DNA of 64,000 nucleotides, from contig JASEVX010000007.1 in the NCBI GenBank assembly GCA_031761405.1, positions 54,818,616-54,882,615 of the forward strand, in the 5' to 3' direction. Positions 25,501 to 35,159 of the stretch are shown piece by piece. Source of the stretch: Serripes groenlandicus (Eukaryota; Mollusca; Bivalvia; Cardiida; Cardiidae). The notes below the pieces were generated by a model. The model saw nothing but the letters and a program-made list of their open reading frames with translations, ran no database searches and was not told the DNA's origin. Every line of letters begins with the position of its first letter. Positions within the stretch are counted from its first letter, which is position 1. The translations under genes and the position numbers were made by a program.

Positions 25501-26346
25501 ATAATATTTTGAAAACTAACCAAGCACTACTATGTGTTTATTTACTTTATTACTTATATCCATGTTGAATCCTCCCGAACAATGAAAAATTACCTGAGGT
25601 GCGAGTTTAAAATCTATTCATTTTCAATTTGATATTATTCGGCAAAATCAGCAATTACACGCCAATTCAATATACTGATGGGCAACGCATGGCTGATTGA
25701 TTTTGGTACGACGCAATTTTCACCAATATACAGTCATGGCTGATTGATTGTGGTACGACGCAATTTTCACCAATATACAGTCATGGCTGATTGATTGTGG
25801 TACGACGCAATTTTCACCAATATACAGTCATATCACGGCGTCCAGTTCACCCCCCTTGGGTTTCCTGACATCCTTACACCAGTACTCCACACATCAGTCG
25901 TTCCAAGTAATTGGCTGCTTCTCCAAATAGACTGTAAACCCATTGGTGGAAGCATAATGAATTAAAAGACTTGAAAAACATTGTGACAAAAGGAGAACTT
26001 GCTTATCATGAACAAAATATTCTTTTGTCACAATGTGTTCAGGCAGAGACATATAAACACATGTGTTTATATGTCTCTGGTTCAAGAGATGTCTGCTGCA
26101 GATGCCTCAAAACGCCGGTGGGAAACGGTTAAGGCATGCGAGATTAAAAGGACTTACAGGTCGACCCCCACAGAAACTCCCCTGTGGTGTCCAGTCTGTT
26201 GCACCATTGTTGCAGGCCACTCCAACTCGATTGGAGTTTGGGTGCATTACAGCACTTCTGCTGATCGGGTCTACTATATAACCGTGGCCATTGATGAAAT
26301 CAGCCCAGGCTAAACACAGCCATAATACCACACATAATTTCGCCAT
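16271..26346 (-). CDS. AA15-family lytic polysaccharide monooxygenase, secreted, seven exons
   Basis: The gene reads 26346-26158, 24689-24569, 20536-20360, 19763-19668, 18996-18917, 17648-17579 and 16779-16271. All introns are GT...AG, all phases agree, and the product is 413 residues. Residues 1-20 form a hydrophobic signal peptide ending ADFING. His21 then becomes the mature N-terminus (HGYIVDPISRSA), the hallmark of the LPMO copper brace. His117 (in TATHLGTF) is the probable second brace His and Phe206 (in QEHFVNCAD) the probable axial residue. Other family-like blocks are CNNGATDW, LCSACGDNY, YNLRLPSGVTC and NCADVKI. Residues 245-304 are a Gly/Asp/Asn/Glu linker; 305-413 carry 12 cysteines with a WCxxxC...CPxxxC pattern. 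Known of the family: AA15 enzymes oxidatively cleave chitin and/or cellulose outside the cell. Substrate here is not shown; shell, gut or immune chitin are possibilities. The introns hold many transposons. Confidence 0.9.
17579..17648 (-). CDS. AA15 LPMO coding exon 6
   Basis: A short exon of 23 codons plus one base, SGSYDMSFCGFGPTAELEFC then AEN, between TTATCAG and G|GTACGT. Its phases join exon 5 (phase 0) to exon 7 (phase 1) exactly, which is the main support for such a small exon. Confidence 0.82.
18553..18810. mobile_element. MITE family F in LPMO intron 5's flank, long inverted ends
   Basis: The ends GAGGGCTTGGCGTGAAACGG and CCGTTTCACGCCACGCCCTC are inverted repeats. The middle holds a second palindrome (TAGGTGCCATTGTTC...GAGCAATGGCACCTA). 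It lies between LPMO exons 5 and 6. Confidence 0.8.
18917..18996 (-). CDS. AA15 LPMO coding exon 5 (axial aromatic region)
   Basis: The exon reads NSPGVPVQEHFVNCADVKIV then NCAQYT. QExFxNCADVxI is the family block that carries the axial Tyr/Phe next to copper; here it is Phe206. The acceptor is TTTGCAG and the donor ACG|GTACGT, ending in phase 0. Confidence 0.9.
19051..19279. mobile_element. piggyBac-type MITE (family A) in LPMO intron 4
   Basis: TTAACCCTTTTCCCACATAG to GGGGAAAGGGTTAA, with the internal palindrome. It lies about 50 bp from exon 5, between exons 4 and 5 of the LPMO gene. Confidence 0.82.
19668..19763 (-). CDS. AA15 LPMO coding exon 4
   Basis: The exon contains YRYNLRLPSGVTCPKGCSMQ followed by WWYETG. 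LRLPxGVTC...MQWxY is a family block. The acceptor is ATTACAG and the donor G|GTACTC; phases are 1 and 1. Confidence 0.9.
20360..20536 (-). CDS. AA15 LPMO coding exon 3 (second brace His)
   Basis: The exon reads QEIEVVVKMTATHLGTFKFK and continues to GRTEFP. It supplies His117, which matches the family pattern of an ITAxHxGxF strand carrying the second copper ligand. It enters in phase 1 and leaves in phase 1. Confidence 0.9.
20670..20822. mobile_element. MITE family C, truncated, LPMO intron 2
   Basis: The internal hairpin (GAGACAGCTCGTCACGAGCT) and neighbouring TGCATTGTTTGCAAAAGCCT are present; both terminal repeats are missing. Confidence 0.75.
21991..22096. repeat. Inverted repeat with 27-bp perfect arms
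   Basis: AATAACACATTGCTTTGAAT (arm 21991-22017) and its exact reverse complement (22070-22096), with a 52-bp middle. Probably a small MITE in LPMO intron 2. Confidence 0.85.
22539..22569. repeat. (G)31 homopolymer
   Basis: Thirty-one G bases in a row, inside a decayed MITE in LPMO intron 2. The exact length is unreliable in any assembly. Confidence 0.9.
22860..23795 (+). pseudogene. LINE C-terminus and 3' tail inside LPMO intron 2
   Basis: A decayed reading frame with SEREH at about 22997, a C-x2-C...HILSEC-type knuckle at about 23190-23245 and a conserved 3' end (AACCAATCTTCCATGAGAAG) followed by (AAAT)n at 23753-23780. Frameshifts and stops are frequent. A segment of about 120 bp is duplicated in tandem (see the repeat at 23268-23510). 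Confidence 0.65.
23268..23510 (+). repeat. ~120-bp tandem duplication inside the LINE remnant
   Basis: The block from TGCTTAACAATATATCACAG through CAGGACGAACGTCTCAT occurs at about 23272-23382 and again at about 23396-23497, nearly identical. The copies differ by a short deletion and a few substitutions, so the duplication is young compared with the LINE decay. Confidence 0.8.
24304..24525. mobile_element. piggyBac-type MITE (family A), degraded right end, LPMO intron 2
   Basis: The left end TTAACCCTTTCCCACCTGCA is intact; the right end has decayed to GTAAGGGTAAA. The internal AATTGCTC palindrome is present. It ends about 45 bp from exon 2. Confidence 0.75.
24569..24689 (-). CDS. AA15 LPMO coding exon 2
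   Basis: The exon has 40 codons plus one base and begins EANGGLCSACGDNYAQSYPR after a TTCAG acceptor; the donor is G|GTATGC. The LCxxCGDxY block and the following HDYGGRHAT are typical of the family. The left end of a MITE lies only about 45 bp beyond the donor, inside the intron. Confidence 0.9.
25688..25829. repeat. 47-bp tandem repeat, three copies
   Basis: CATGGCTGATTGATTGTGGT repeated at 25688, 25735 and 25782 (the last copy ends in CATATCACGG-like sequence), nearly identical. Confidence 0.88.
26045..26078. repeat. Perfect 34-bp palindrome
   Basis: AGAGACATATAAACACATGT followed by its complement half; no spacer. It lies about 80 bp inside LPMO intron 1. Confidence 0.85.
26158..26346 (-). 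CDS. AA15 LPMO coding exon 1 (signal peptide and copper-brace His)
   Basis: The exon has 63 codons, phase 0, and ends CGGRP at a GTAAGT donor. The ATG at 26346 is chosen because it opens a signal peptide placing His at the mature N-terminus. A good acceptor (TTTTCAG at 26351) lies four bases upstream of the ATG, so a non-coding 5' UTR exon probably lies further right; it was not located. Confidence 0.92.
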
Positions 26347-26943
26347 CGTCCTGAAAAGATTCTAAAATAAAACCCGAAAATGTTGAAATCAGATTACTTC
26401 ACGGTTGTCGAATAAAGAAAAGTCGAAATCGAAAGGAACCCTTACATAACCGTGAAACTATCGACATACTCGAGTGATTTATTCGAGTGTTTGTCTAGGT
26501 ATTGTCAGCCTCGTACCTTATTAATTCAATTCAATTCGATTCAATCCTGTACAGATGTTCCGCGTCATTACATATGCGAACAGTGAGAGCTCGGACAAGA
26601 CTGTGGGTGCACACAGTCTCACCAGAGCCTTTAGATCCCGCCTTCATTAAGAAGAGCTAGAGTTATAGTTCAGACGAGTTCCCTACAATGCCGAAAACAC
26701 TGGTACCTAAACTGGTATGAAGTAAGAACCAGCCCATTTCCACCGAACACGAGTCAAAAACGTGTGTCTAAGGTAGTCCGAGTTGTTTATTTTCTTTATT
26801 TTCTTACCCAAACTTATTTCACAAAGTTTATTACAATGAAAGTTTCAACATGTTTACCACTTTAAGATATAAGTAATGTGTATACGTTCTTTTTATAACA
26901 TGCTTTTCATTGGATTGTTAATAAATAACAGTGGATTAACTCT

Positions 26944-27172
26944 TTAACCATTCCCTCACATAGACGCTTTCTGACGCCTCTGCAGCAGAAGGCTTTTTGA
27001 AAACATAGTAACAAAAGAAGAAATTGCACAAAACGTGCAATTTCTCCTTTTGTCACAATGTTTTCCACTTTTAGTTATAGGTTATCCATTCAGTTATAGA
27101 GATTTTCCATTATTTGACAATATATGTTCAAAGTCGTCTGCTGCAGAATTGTCGTATGTGGGAAAGGGTTAA
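26944..27172. mobile_element. piggyBac-type MITE (family A) upstream of the LPMO gene
   Basis: TTAACCATTCCCTCACATAG to GTATGTGGGAAAGGGTTAA, with the internal palindrome. It sits about 600 bp upstream of the LPMO start codon. Confidence 0.85.
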
Positions 27173-28572
27173 ACTCACATTTCAGTAATACTTGTTTTAC
27201 GGCAAGTCGGCACATATGTGTCATTGCCCATTTACAAGAATATACACGTACAGCAATAAGGGTTAATGACGCAAATATACGTTCATTTTACATAATATAT
27301 ATATATATACAAAGATACAATTATTATATTACTCTACACCAAATTTTCATAAATACGATGTTGGCTATCTTCTAATGCTTTTCAAATATAATTCGCAATT
27401 TTCATTTGTAGTTAATTTGTTAATAAAACGAGAAATGGAAGGACACGAAGATGAAGATATTGTGTAAGTATGTTATTATAGTTCGAAAAAGCAAGAAGAA
27501 CATAATATTCAGATTATAATACCTTTTTGTAAATAAAGTGAGTTTATACTAAAAATGTAAATGTATTAAATGGTTTGATGTATGGTGCTAATATACTGGA
27601 AATCTCTAAGTATCTCTGTCTTAAAATAAAACATGAATATTTTAAAAAGCATTTTTTTTTTTAAATTTATAATGAAATTTGTAATGTATCAATGAAATGT
27701 GTAAGTATGTTTATTCTTATTTTTTATTTTTTGTATACAATGCATGTTTTTATTTTATTTTAATAAACAAAACAAAGTAGATTCCACTAGTATTACTGTT
27801 GAGTAAGTTTTCTTTATAAAATGCCGTCCAACTAGAATGTGAGTACTCATAATTATTCAAGATACAATGTAATATTAAAATTGTATAAATATATGATAGT
27901 CATATAATAATATATATAAAAAAACATGTACGTACAAAATCCGATGTGCTGACACGATGAACAGACCACTGTCTCTGAGAGTTTATTTTAAATCAGATCA
28001 GTATATATTGGGTGTAAACCGGGTCAGTCAAAAACGATCGCCTTAACCCTTTCACAAATTTCCCTAACAAAAGAGCTTTCATCTATATTCAATAAGTATA
28101 CTTTCATTTAGTAGGTAACTTAGTTAGTGTTTAAAATATAAAAATATGAAGCAATACTATAAGTTGAGAGCTCTAAATAAGGGGCGTTTTGCAAGTTCTC
28201 AAAGCCTAATTTGACCCGACAACCCTTTGTTGTGGGTACGCAAAAGAAATCGTCTCAATGTACTTTTTTATATGTTCGAACACTTTTTTTTTTTTTTTTG
28301 TCGTGATGTGTACATTTGTTCTCTTGTATAATACTATGTGTTAGGCATTCTATTCGTAATCTATGTATTGTAATGCTCTTCGTTATTGGAGGAATAAAGA
28401 ATATATGTGACACAGGACTTATATACATATCAGTAACAATGTGAACGATTTTCATAAATGAGAGCTATATTATTATATATCTTCAATAGTAGTTCAGATG
28501 CGTCGAATTGTGTTTTCAAGTGAGAGAGGGTTTAGGATGTTATCACCGAATATATAAGGATTCTGCGACCGC
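27173..28572. other. Intergenic upstream of the LPMO gene
   Basis: AT-rich with an (AT)n stretch near 27295 and the dispersed repeat at 27816. Promoter elements of the LPMO gene could start near 26400-26900, but none is clear. Confidence 0.4.
27816..28040. repeat. Dispersed repeat shared with 5488
   Basis: TATAAAATGCCGTCCAACTA, ACAAAATCCGATGTGCTGAC and TTTATTTTAAATCAGATCAG match the 5488 copy in order. Confidence 0.75.
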
Positions 28573-28830
28573 CTCGGCGATGTAGTGGTAGAGTGTTTGC
28601 CTCGGGGTGCGACTGGTCGCCGTTTCGATCCGGGTCATTTCAAAGACTTTAAAAACAGAAGTAATGGCTGCTCTCCTTTTAAGCGCTAAGTTTTTTTCAA
28701 TATAGCATTACGACTGACTTGCTTGTGTCAAGATAAACGTACTAGCATTATTGGTAACTTACTAAGGAATCCCGTGATATAACTGCAAAGAACGTAACAC
28801 ACCAAACAATCAACCCTTTAACATACTAGT
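28573..28830 (+). mobile_element. tRNA-derived SINE (type 2)
   Basis: CGCCTCGGCGATGTAGTGGT (A box) and CGTTTCGATCCGGGTCATTT (B box), followed by the type 2 body also found reversed at 32493 and 32893. Confidence 0.75.
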
Positions 28831-29051
28831 ACTAAATACTAATGTAATTATGGGAGGATCTGTGAATCAACTATAATGTATATTCATTGATAAATTTTAC
28901 TTATTAATTCTAGTCTCGTCCATGTACAATCATATATAATTACATGCAGTATATTGTTAAATAGGTAATACAAATATAAAGAGCAAGACATTTCGTGAAA
29001 CTAAATAAATATAGGAGACTGTCAGGCGTAAAGTATGTAGACCATAAATAG

Positions 29052-29639
29052 TTGAGCCGTTCTACGAGAAAACCATTAGTATGGACTCTGCGTAATTTAT
29101 CGACATAGATCAGCCTGCAGAGTACGCACAGGCTAATCCGGGCTGACACATTCCGTCTCAGGGGGAATAGAGGGATAGAGTTATTATTCCTGAAACAGAA
29201 AATTCACATGAGTTGAAAAGTGTCTGTCGGGGTTAGCCTGCGCGGCATCCTTAGAATGATCCGGGTCGAGTCCCGGTAGCTCAGTCGGTAACGACGCGGG
29301 CTGTCAATCCAGGGGTTGTGAGTTCGAATCCCGGCTCGGCCAACTTTCTTTCCGACGTTTGACAAAAGTCATTGCGACATGCGTCATTTGTCTTCCACCT
29401 ATGGGCTAAGTCTATGTGGAAAAGCAGCCAGTTACTTGGGAAGATTGTTGTGTGGAGTACTGGTGTGAGAAAACCAGGAAACACATGTGTAGGTGCACTG
29501 GCCGCCGTGATATGACCGAGAAATTGTTAAAAACGGCGTTAAACCCCAATCAATCAATCAATCAATCAATCAATAGAATGATCCGGATAGATACTTTACG
29601 CAGAGTCCAAAATGTTGGTTTTCTCGTGGAGCGGCTCAT
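29052..29639. mobile_element. MITE family B interrupted by a SINE
   Basis: The left part is 29052-29264 and the right part 29575-29639 (GCAGAGTCCAAAATGTTGGT to GAGCGGCTCAT). A SINE lies between, with a 12-bp target duplication. Confidence 0.88.
29265..29574 (+). mobile_element. tRNA-derived SINE (type 1) with (AATC)n tail
   Basis: The tRNA-like head has an A box (TAGCTCAGTCGGTAACGACG) and a B box (GTGAGTTCGAATCCCGG). A non-tRNA body and (AATC)n follow. AGAATGATCCGG occurs at 29253-29264 and 29575-29586 as the target-site duplication. The anticodon-loop position reads GTC (Asp-like), but there is no cloverleaf support for a working tRNA. Confidence 0.9.
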
Positions 29640-29868
29640 TTGATCAGTGCCATAAGCATTACTACATGACACAATCAAGATTCGGATTCTAGTTTCGTAT
29701 TAAGATGTAATAAAAAGAGAAAAAAGATGGAACCCAGCTATGAGATGAATACAAACAACCACACGGGCGATCAGAACATACAATGCAGTCATCAAAGACT
29801 TAAGGACTTTACTTAAACCTATCCAAAATACTTATCCTACTTGGAAAAACTGTGACCGTTAAGAGTAC

Positions 29869-30098
29869 TTAACCCTTTCGCTCATATAGACGCTTTCTGA
29901 CGCCTCTGCAGCAGACGGCCTTTTGAAAACATAGTGACAAAAGGAGAAATTGCTCAAAACCAGCAATTTCTCCTTTTGCCACAATGTTTTCCACTTTTAG
30001 TCATAGGTTATCCATTTAATTATAGAGATTTTCTATCTTTTGACACAATATGTTCAAAGTCGTCTGCTGCAGAATTGTCGTATGAGGGGAAGGGTTAA
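29869..30098. mobile_element. piggyBac-type MITE (family A)
   Basis: TTAACCCTTTCGCTCATATA to CGTATGAGGGGAAGGGTTAA, with palindrome AATTGCTC...AGCAATT. Confidence 0.86.
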
Positions 30099-30412
30099 AA
30101 GATAGTATTAACTATATAATAGCCCTTTTGTTTAAACTGAAGGAGCTTCGATAGGATATATACATAAGGTATTCATTGTAAAGCGAAACAAGCTACTTAG
30201 TGCACATAGTCTGCACCCTTTCCCACATATAGACATTTTTCTGACGCCTTTGTAACAGACGACTTTTGAAACTATTGTGACATAACGAGAAATTGCTCTT
30301 GATGAGGTAACATCTCCGATGGGCCCATTTTTCGGGTAAAGTGACCCAATTACAGAACATGTTGCTTTATCATCATTTTTGTTAACGTTTTTATTTCTTT
30401 TTGTTTATCCCC

Positions 30413-30660
30413 GAATCCCGGCTCGGCCAACTTTCTTTCCGAGGATTGACAAAAGTCAATGCGACATGCGTCATTCCTCTTCCACCAATGGGCTAAGTCT
30501 ATGTGGAAAAGCAGCCAGTTGCTTGGGAAGATTGTTGTGTGGAGTACTGGTGTGAGAAAACCAGGAAATGCATGAGTAGGTGAACTGGCCGCCGTGATAT
30601 AAATGAGAAATTGTTAAAAACGGCGTTAAATCCCAATCAATCAATCAATCAATCAATCAA
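30413..30660 (+). mobile_element. tRNA-derived SINE (type 1), 5' truncated
   Basis: It starts at CGAATCCCGGCTCGGCCAAC and continues like the 29265 copy to (AATC)n at 30635-30660. Confidence 0.85.
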
Positions 30661-30697
30661 TTATCCCCCTTTTTTCTGTAACTGTCATTGTAATTGT

Positions 30698-30918
30698 TTA
30701 ACCCTTTCCCACATACAACAAAACTGCAGCAGACGACTTTGAAAACATTAAAACCTTAAAAATCTCCTTAACTGATAGCTTAATTGTTAAATAAAGTTGA
30801 AAACATGGCGGCCAAAGGAGAAATTTCATCATGAGCAATGTCACATTTGGCCACAATGTTTTCAAAAGTCGTCTGCTGTTATTGCGTCAAAATGCGTCTG
30901 CAGGTGAGATAGGGTTAA
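30698..30918. mobile_element. piggyBac-type MITE (family A), diverged
   Basis: TTAACCCTTTCCCACATACA to CAGGTGAGATAGGGTTAA; the middle palindrome is partly lost. Confidence 0.8.
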
Positions 30919-31127
30919 GTATGGATGTAACCGTGTTTGATTTGCTTTAATTCATTTATAAATATGTTTTTTTATGACGAGATACATGTATGTTGCATGA
31001 GTTAATGATATGTATTCTATTATTACATACATGTATTTTGTCAAATTTGAAGTGTGTTTGTTATCTAAGCATGTATGTCTGCACATAACTATTTAATTAT
31101 AAATTATATGAAAAGAAATTTATTTCA

Positions 31128-31360
31128 TTAACCCTTTCCCTCATACAACAATTCTGCAGCAGACGACTTTGAACATATTTTGTCAAAAAATGGAAAATCT
31201 CTATAAGTCAATGGATAACTTATGACAAAAAGTGGAAAACATTGTGGTAAAAGGAGAAATTGCACGTTTTGTGCAATTTCTTATTTTTTCACTATGTTTT
31301 CAAAAAGCCGTCTGCTGCAGAGGCGTCAGAAAGCGTCTATATGTTGCATGAAAGGGTTAA
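31128..31360. mobile_element. piggyBac-type MITE (family A)
   Basis: TTAACCCTTTCCCTCATACA to TTGCATGAAAGGGTTAA, with palindrome TTGCACGTTTTGTGCAA. Confidence 0.86.
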
Positions 31361-32014
31361 ACTATACATCAGCTCAAAAAGGTCAGGTCAATATGTCCGA
31401 TTAATACGGATTGTCCTAAAATGCAACCAGGACACAACGTCATCTGGATGGTCAAGCAGACACAAGTTTTTGTTGTAGGTCAAATTATAGCGATGTATTT
31501 TCTGTCGGTCGGTTTATTGGATATGTCCATTTCCAATGATAATAGCCGTCGGGGAAACGATAAATACCAGATAATCCTAATTACTTAGATTTAAACACTT
31601 TGCTTACGGGTGTTTCTTTTTGATTAAAATTGAACCACGTCATATGAAAAAAAATGACCCATCGCGGTCTTGAAATTGATGGAGTAATGAAATTGGTGAA
31701 GTCTTGAAATAGGCGGCATTGACGATCACACTGTGTTCGTGTAAAGTCGGGCTTTTGTTGTATCCGTTCTCCGTACCGACAATATAAAGAAACAATATGC
31801 AACCAGATCAGACTTCGTGGAGTCTAGCACCCGAGAAACATGTTGATTTAGCTAGGTCTTCGCTCGTCGAAAAATCAAGACGGTTAGTGACGCAAAGGTC
31901 AAATAACGTGAAGCAGGCGAACATTATGACGTATCTATGTCTAAAACAAAACTATTATTTTACATGGACTGTGTTACGGTTTTCGGTAAATCAGCCTTTA
32001 TAACAGCGATATGT

Positions 32015-32222
32015 TTAACCCTTTCCCTCATACGACAATTCTGCAGCAGACGACTTTGAACGTATTTTGTCAAAACATAGAAAATCTCCATAATTGAATG
32101 GATAACCTATGACTAAAAGTGGAAAACATTGTGGCAAAAGGAGAAATTGCACGTTTTGTGCAATTTCTTCTTTTGTCACTATGTTTTCAAAAAGCCGTCT
32201 GCTGCAGAGGCGTCAGAAAGCG
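32015..32222. mobile_element. piggyBac-type MITE (family A), right end missing
   Basis: The left end is intact. The copy stops at CAGAAAGCG and runs straight into a 22-bp repeat of the left flank (TTATAACAGCGATATGTTTA), so the right inverted end was lost in a local rearrangement. Confidence 0.82.
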
Positions 32223-32239
32223 TTTATAACAGCGATATG

Positions 32240-33260
32240 TTTAATTAGTTGGTGTTTTAAGCCACTTTCAACAAGTATTCAGTTATATCACGACGTTTGC
32301 TGGGTAAGTTACTAGTACATCTTGTCCATTTATCCTGTCACAAGCCAGTGTGTCGAACGATTGACTTTCATTGTTGTGCTTGTTTGTGGTACATGAACAG
32401 TGCACGCGCATATATACGATTGTGAACCATCAAACATGTTAACAATGCAGACTAAAATGATTAACGATGGATTTCGATATAAAAGTTATACATATTTTAA
32501 GCCACTTTCAACAATTTTTCAGTTATATCACGACGTTTGCTGGGTAAGTTACTAGTACAACTTGTCCATTTATCCTGTCACAAGCCAGTCCGTCGTTATG
32601 CTTACACCGCAACCCTTAAGGCCGAGGAGGGCAGACATTTCTATCATTTTTAAAGTATTATGTATGACCCGGCTGGGGATCGAACCAGCGATCTCTCGCA
32701 CCCGAGATGGACGCTCTACCACTACACCACCTAGGCGATATTACTAGTGTGTCGAACGCTTGACCTTCATTTTTTTTGCTTGTTTGTGGTACATGAACTG
32801 TGCACGCGCATATATACGATTGTGAACCATCAAACATGTTAACAATGCAGACTAAAATGATTAACGATGGATTTCGATATAAAAGTTATACATATTTTAA
32901 GCCGCTTTCAACAATTGTTCAGTTATATCCCGACGTTTGCTGGGTCAGTTACTAGTACTACTTGTCCATCTATCCTGTCACAAGCCAGTCGGTCGTTATG
33001 ATTACACCGCAACCCTGAGCGCCGAGGAGGGCAGACATTTCTATCATTTTTAAAGTATTATGTATGACCCGGCTGGGGATCGAACCAGCGATCTCTCGCA
33101 CACGAGATGGACGCTTTACCACTACACCACCTAGGCGATATCACTAGTGTGTCGAACGCTTGACTATCATGTTTGTGCTTGTTTGTGGTACATGAACAGT
33201 GCACGCATATACGATTTTGAATAAAATGATTAACCATGGATTTCGATATAAAAGTTATAC
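32240..33260. repeat. ~400-bp tandem repeat with an embedded SINE, about three units
   Basis: The units begin CACTTTCAACAA..CAGTTATATC at about 32260, 32500 and 32900. Each continues through GTGTCGAACGCTTGACTTTC-like sequence to GATGGATTTCGATATAAAAG. The second and third include the reversed tRNA-like head (ACCGAGCGATCTCTCGC-like, at 32665-32735 and 33065-33135); the first lacks it through an internal deletion. Confidence 0.85.
32493..32737 (-). mobile_element. SINE type 2 within tandem unit 2
   Basis: The minus-strand head is GGTGTAGTGGTAGAGCGTCC and the B box GCTGGTTCGATCCCCAGCCG; the body runs leftward to GTGATATAACTG. A second copy at 32893-33137 belongs to the next tandem unit. Confidence 0.85.
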
Positions 33261-33261
33261 A

Positions 33262-33531
33262 TTATCTCGTGCGCACGAGTTAGTAACTCGTGCGCAGGAC
33301 ATAGTATCTCGTGCGCACGACTTAAGTATCTTGTGTGCACGACTTAGTATCTCGTGCGCACGACATAGTATCTCGTGCGCACGACTTAGTAACTCGTGTG
33401 CATGACATAGTAACTCGTGCGCACGACTTAATTATCTCGTGTGCACGACCAGGGACCGTGTATATATTGTCCCTGGCACGACATAGTATCTCGTGCGCAC
33501 GACTTAGTATGTCGTGCGCACGAGATAAATA
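33262..33531. repeat. ~20-bp palindromic satellite (CTCGTGCGCACGA core)
   Basis: About a dozen units of CTCGTGCGCACGACTTAGTA and variants. Each unit holds the palindrome CGTGCGCACG, and the linker alternates between CTTAGTA and CATAGTA. A short insert (GGGACCGTGTATATATTGTC) breaks it near 33450. Confidence 0.9.
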
Positions 33532-34749
33532 AAAACATACACATGTCACCTCTGTCCAACCGTAGTTATGAATAATTCGCTTTTTTCATGATTTCATCCG
33601 ATTCTAAAATTTATTAGATCCGTACCCGGTTTTTCATGTTTCGTTCGAGATGAACGATTCGTACCAACTGGTTTTCGCTCTTTGCTCTTGGTGAACTGAC
33701 TTGACCATTTTCTTTTGTTTATTTTTTAGTTCATCTGCTGCAGTTTTGTTGTATGCCGGTAACAGTCAAAGCAATGTATTCTTTTTGTTTGTATGTTTGT
33801 AGTGTGTTTTACACCACTTTCAATAATGCTTCAGTTATATCACGGCGTTAAATTGGTATGTTTTCAGGACTTAGTGGTCCATTATCCTGACACCAGGGAG
33901 TCAGTTGTAATGCTTACCACACATTTACAGGAGGGAAAGCCATTCCAGCCATTTTTTAAGACCTTTGTAGGCCCCCATCTTGGATATTCTATTTGGTAAA
34001 TGGATCACTTACCAATCTCCAACAAATGAGCAAATGTCTTTGGAGAATTCCCCATTCGGGGGTAAAAGAGGAGGATCTTGCTCGAGGACCGAGGAAAATG
34101 GTAACATCCTCCCCATGAAAGCGGAACCCTTTCCCTGATACTAAAACAGTTCAAATATTGAAAATATTGTTGAAAATGGAGCTATTGCTGAAAATGACCA
34201 ATTCCTCCTTTTCACACTATGCTTTCAAACACGTTTCAAATTAATTATTTTCATAATTGAACGTTTTACTATGGACATTATTTTACTCGACACATTTTGA
34301 ATAACATGCTAGAGATGAATGATAACGAGCAATTTTGCCTTACATCAACGGGAAAAATATATAGTTGAAATCTTTGTGGAAAAAGAGGAAATGGGTCACG
34401 ATAAACAATTCTGCAGCCGCCTGCTGCACATGCGTCAACAAGCGACTGTTAGTGGGAAAGAGTTGAACCGTTTCCGTTATAGCTACTTAGTTACATACGA
34501 ATGTTGAAAGTGTATTTGCAAACGGAGCAATTGCTGACATTGAGCAGTTCCTCCTTTCCAAACAATGCTTTGAAACATGAATCAATTTTTAACGAAAACA
34601 TTTGTCTACAGTTATTATTTTAACCTTTGCCCCTTTTAGACACATTTGACTCACCTTAACAGATGAATGATAATCAGCAAGTTTGTCTTTTTCCACAATG
34701 TTTTCATCACTATTCAAGATAGGAAATAGAAATTAAATCTACACATTTC

Positions 34750-34870
34750 CCACACCAGTACTCCACACAACAATCTTCCCAAGCAACTGGCTGTTTTTTT
34801 ACATAGACTAAGCCCATTGGTGAAAGACGAATGACGCATGTCGCATTGACTTTTGTCAAACGTCGGAAAC
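34750..34870 (-). mobile_element. SINE type 1 body fragment
   Basis: CACACCAGTACTCCACACAA through CCCATTGGTGAAAGACGAAT is the reverse complement of the type 1 body. Related fragments are at 25845-25950 (minus) and, more decayed, 54060-54205 (plus). Confidence 0.75.
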
Positions 34871-35159
34871 ACATACACACGAGTTCTAACCGCAAGGTCA
34901 TTATTTATTTAATAATTGAGGCGCTTCTAGCGATTTCGGGACAAAATTTATAATGTATATGCATTTGCGTTAATTGAAGACTCAACATCCGTCAACGTGT
35001 AATCTAGTCCTAGATGTATCTGTTGACAAATAAACTAGAAATATAGTCTAAATATCTTTTTGTAAATTAACCTTGTACGGTCCCGTTTCGGAGACGCATC
35101 GAACCAGTATTCTGTAATCAATACATTATGTGTTGTCTCTGTCTGTAAAGCTTATATAA

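Noticed and set aside
29268..29342. Functional tRNA-Asp gene
   Set aside because: It is the head of a SINE with target duplications; other copies in the window are truncated or decayed.
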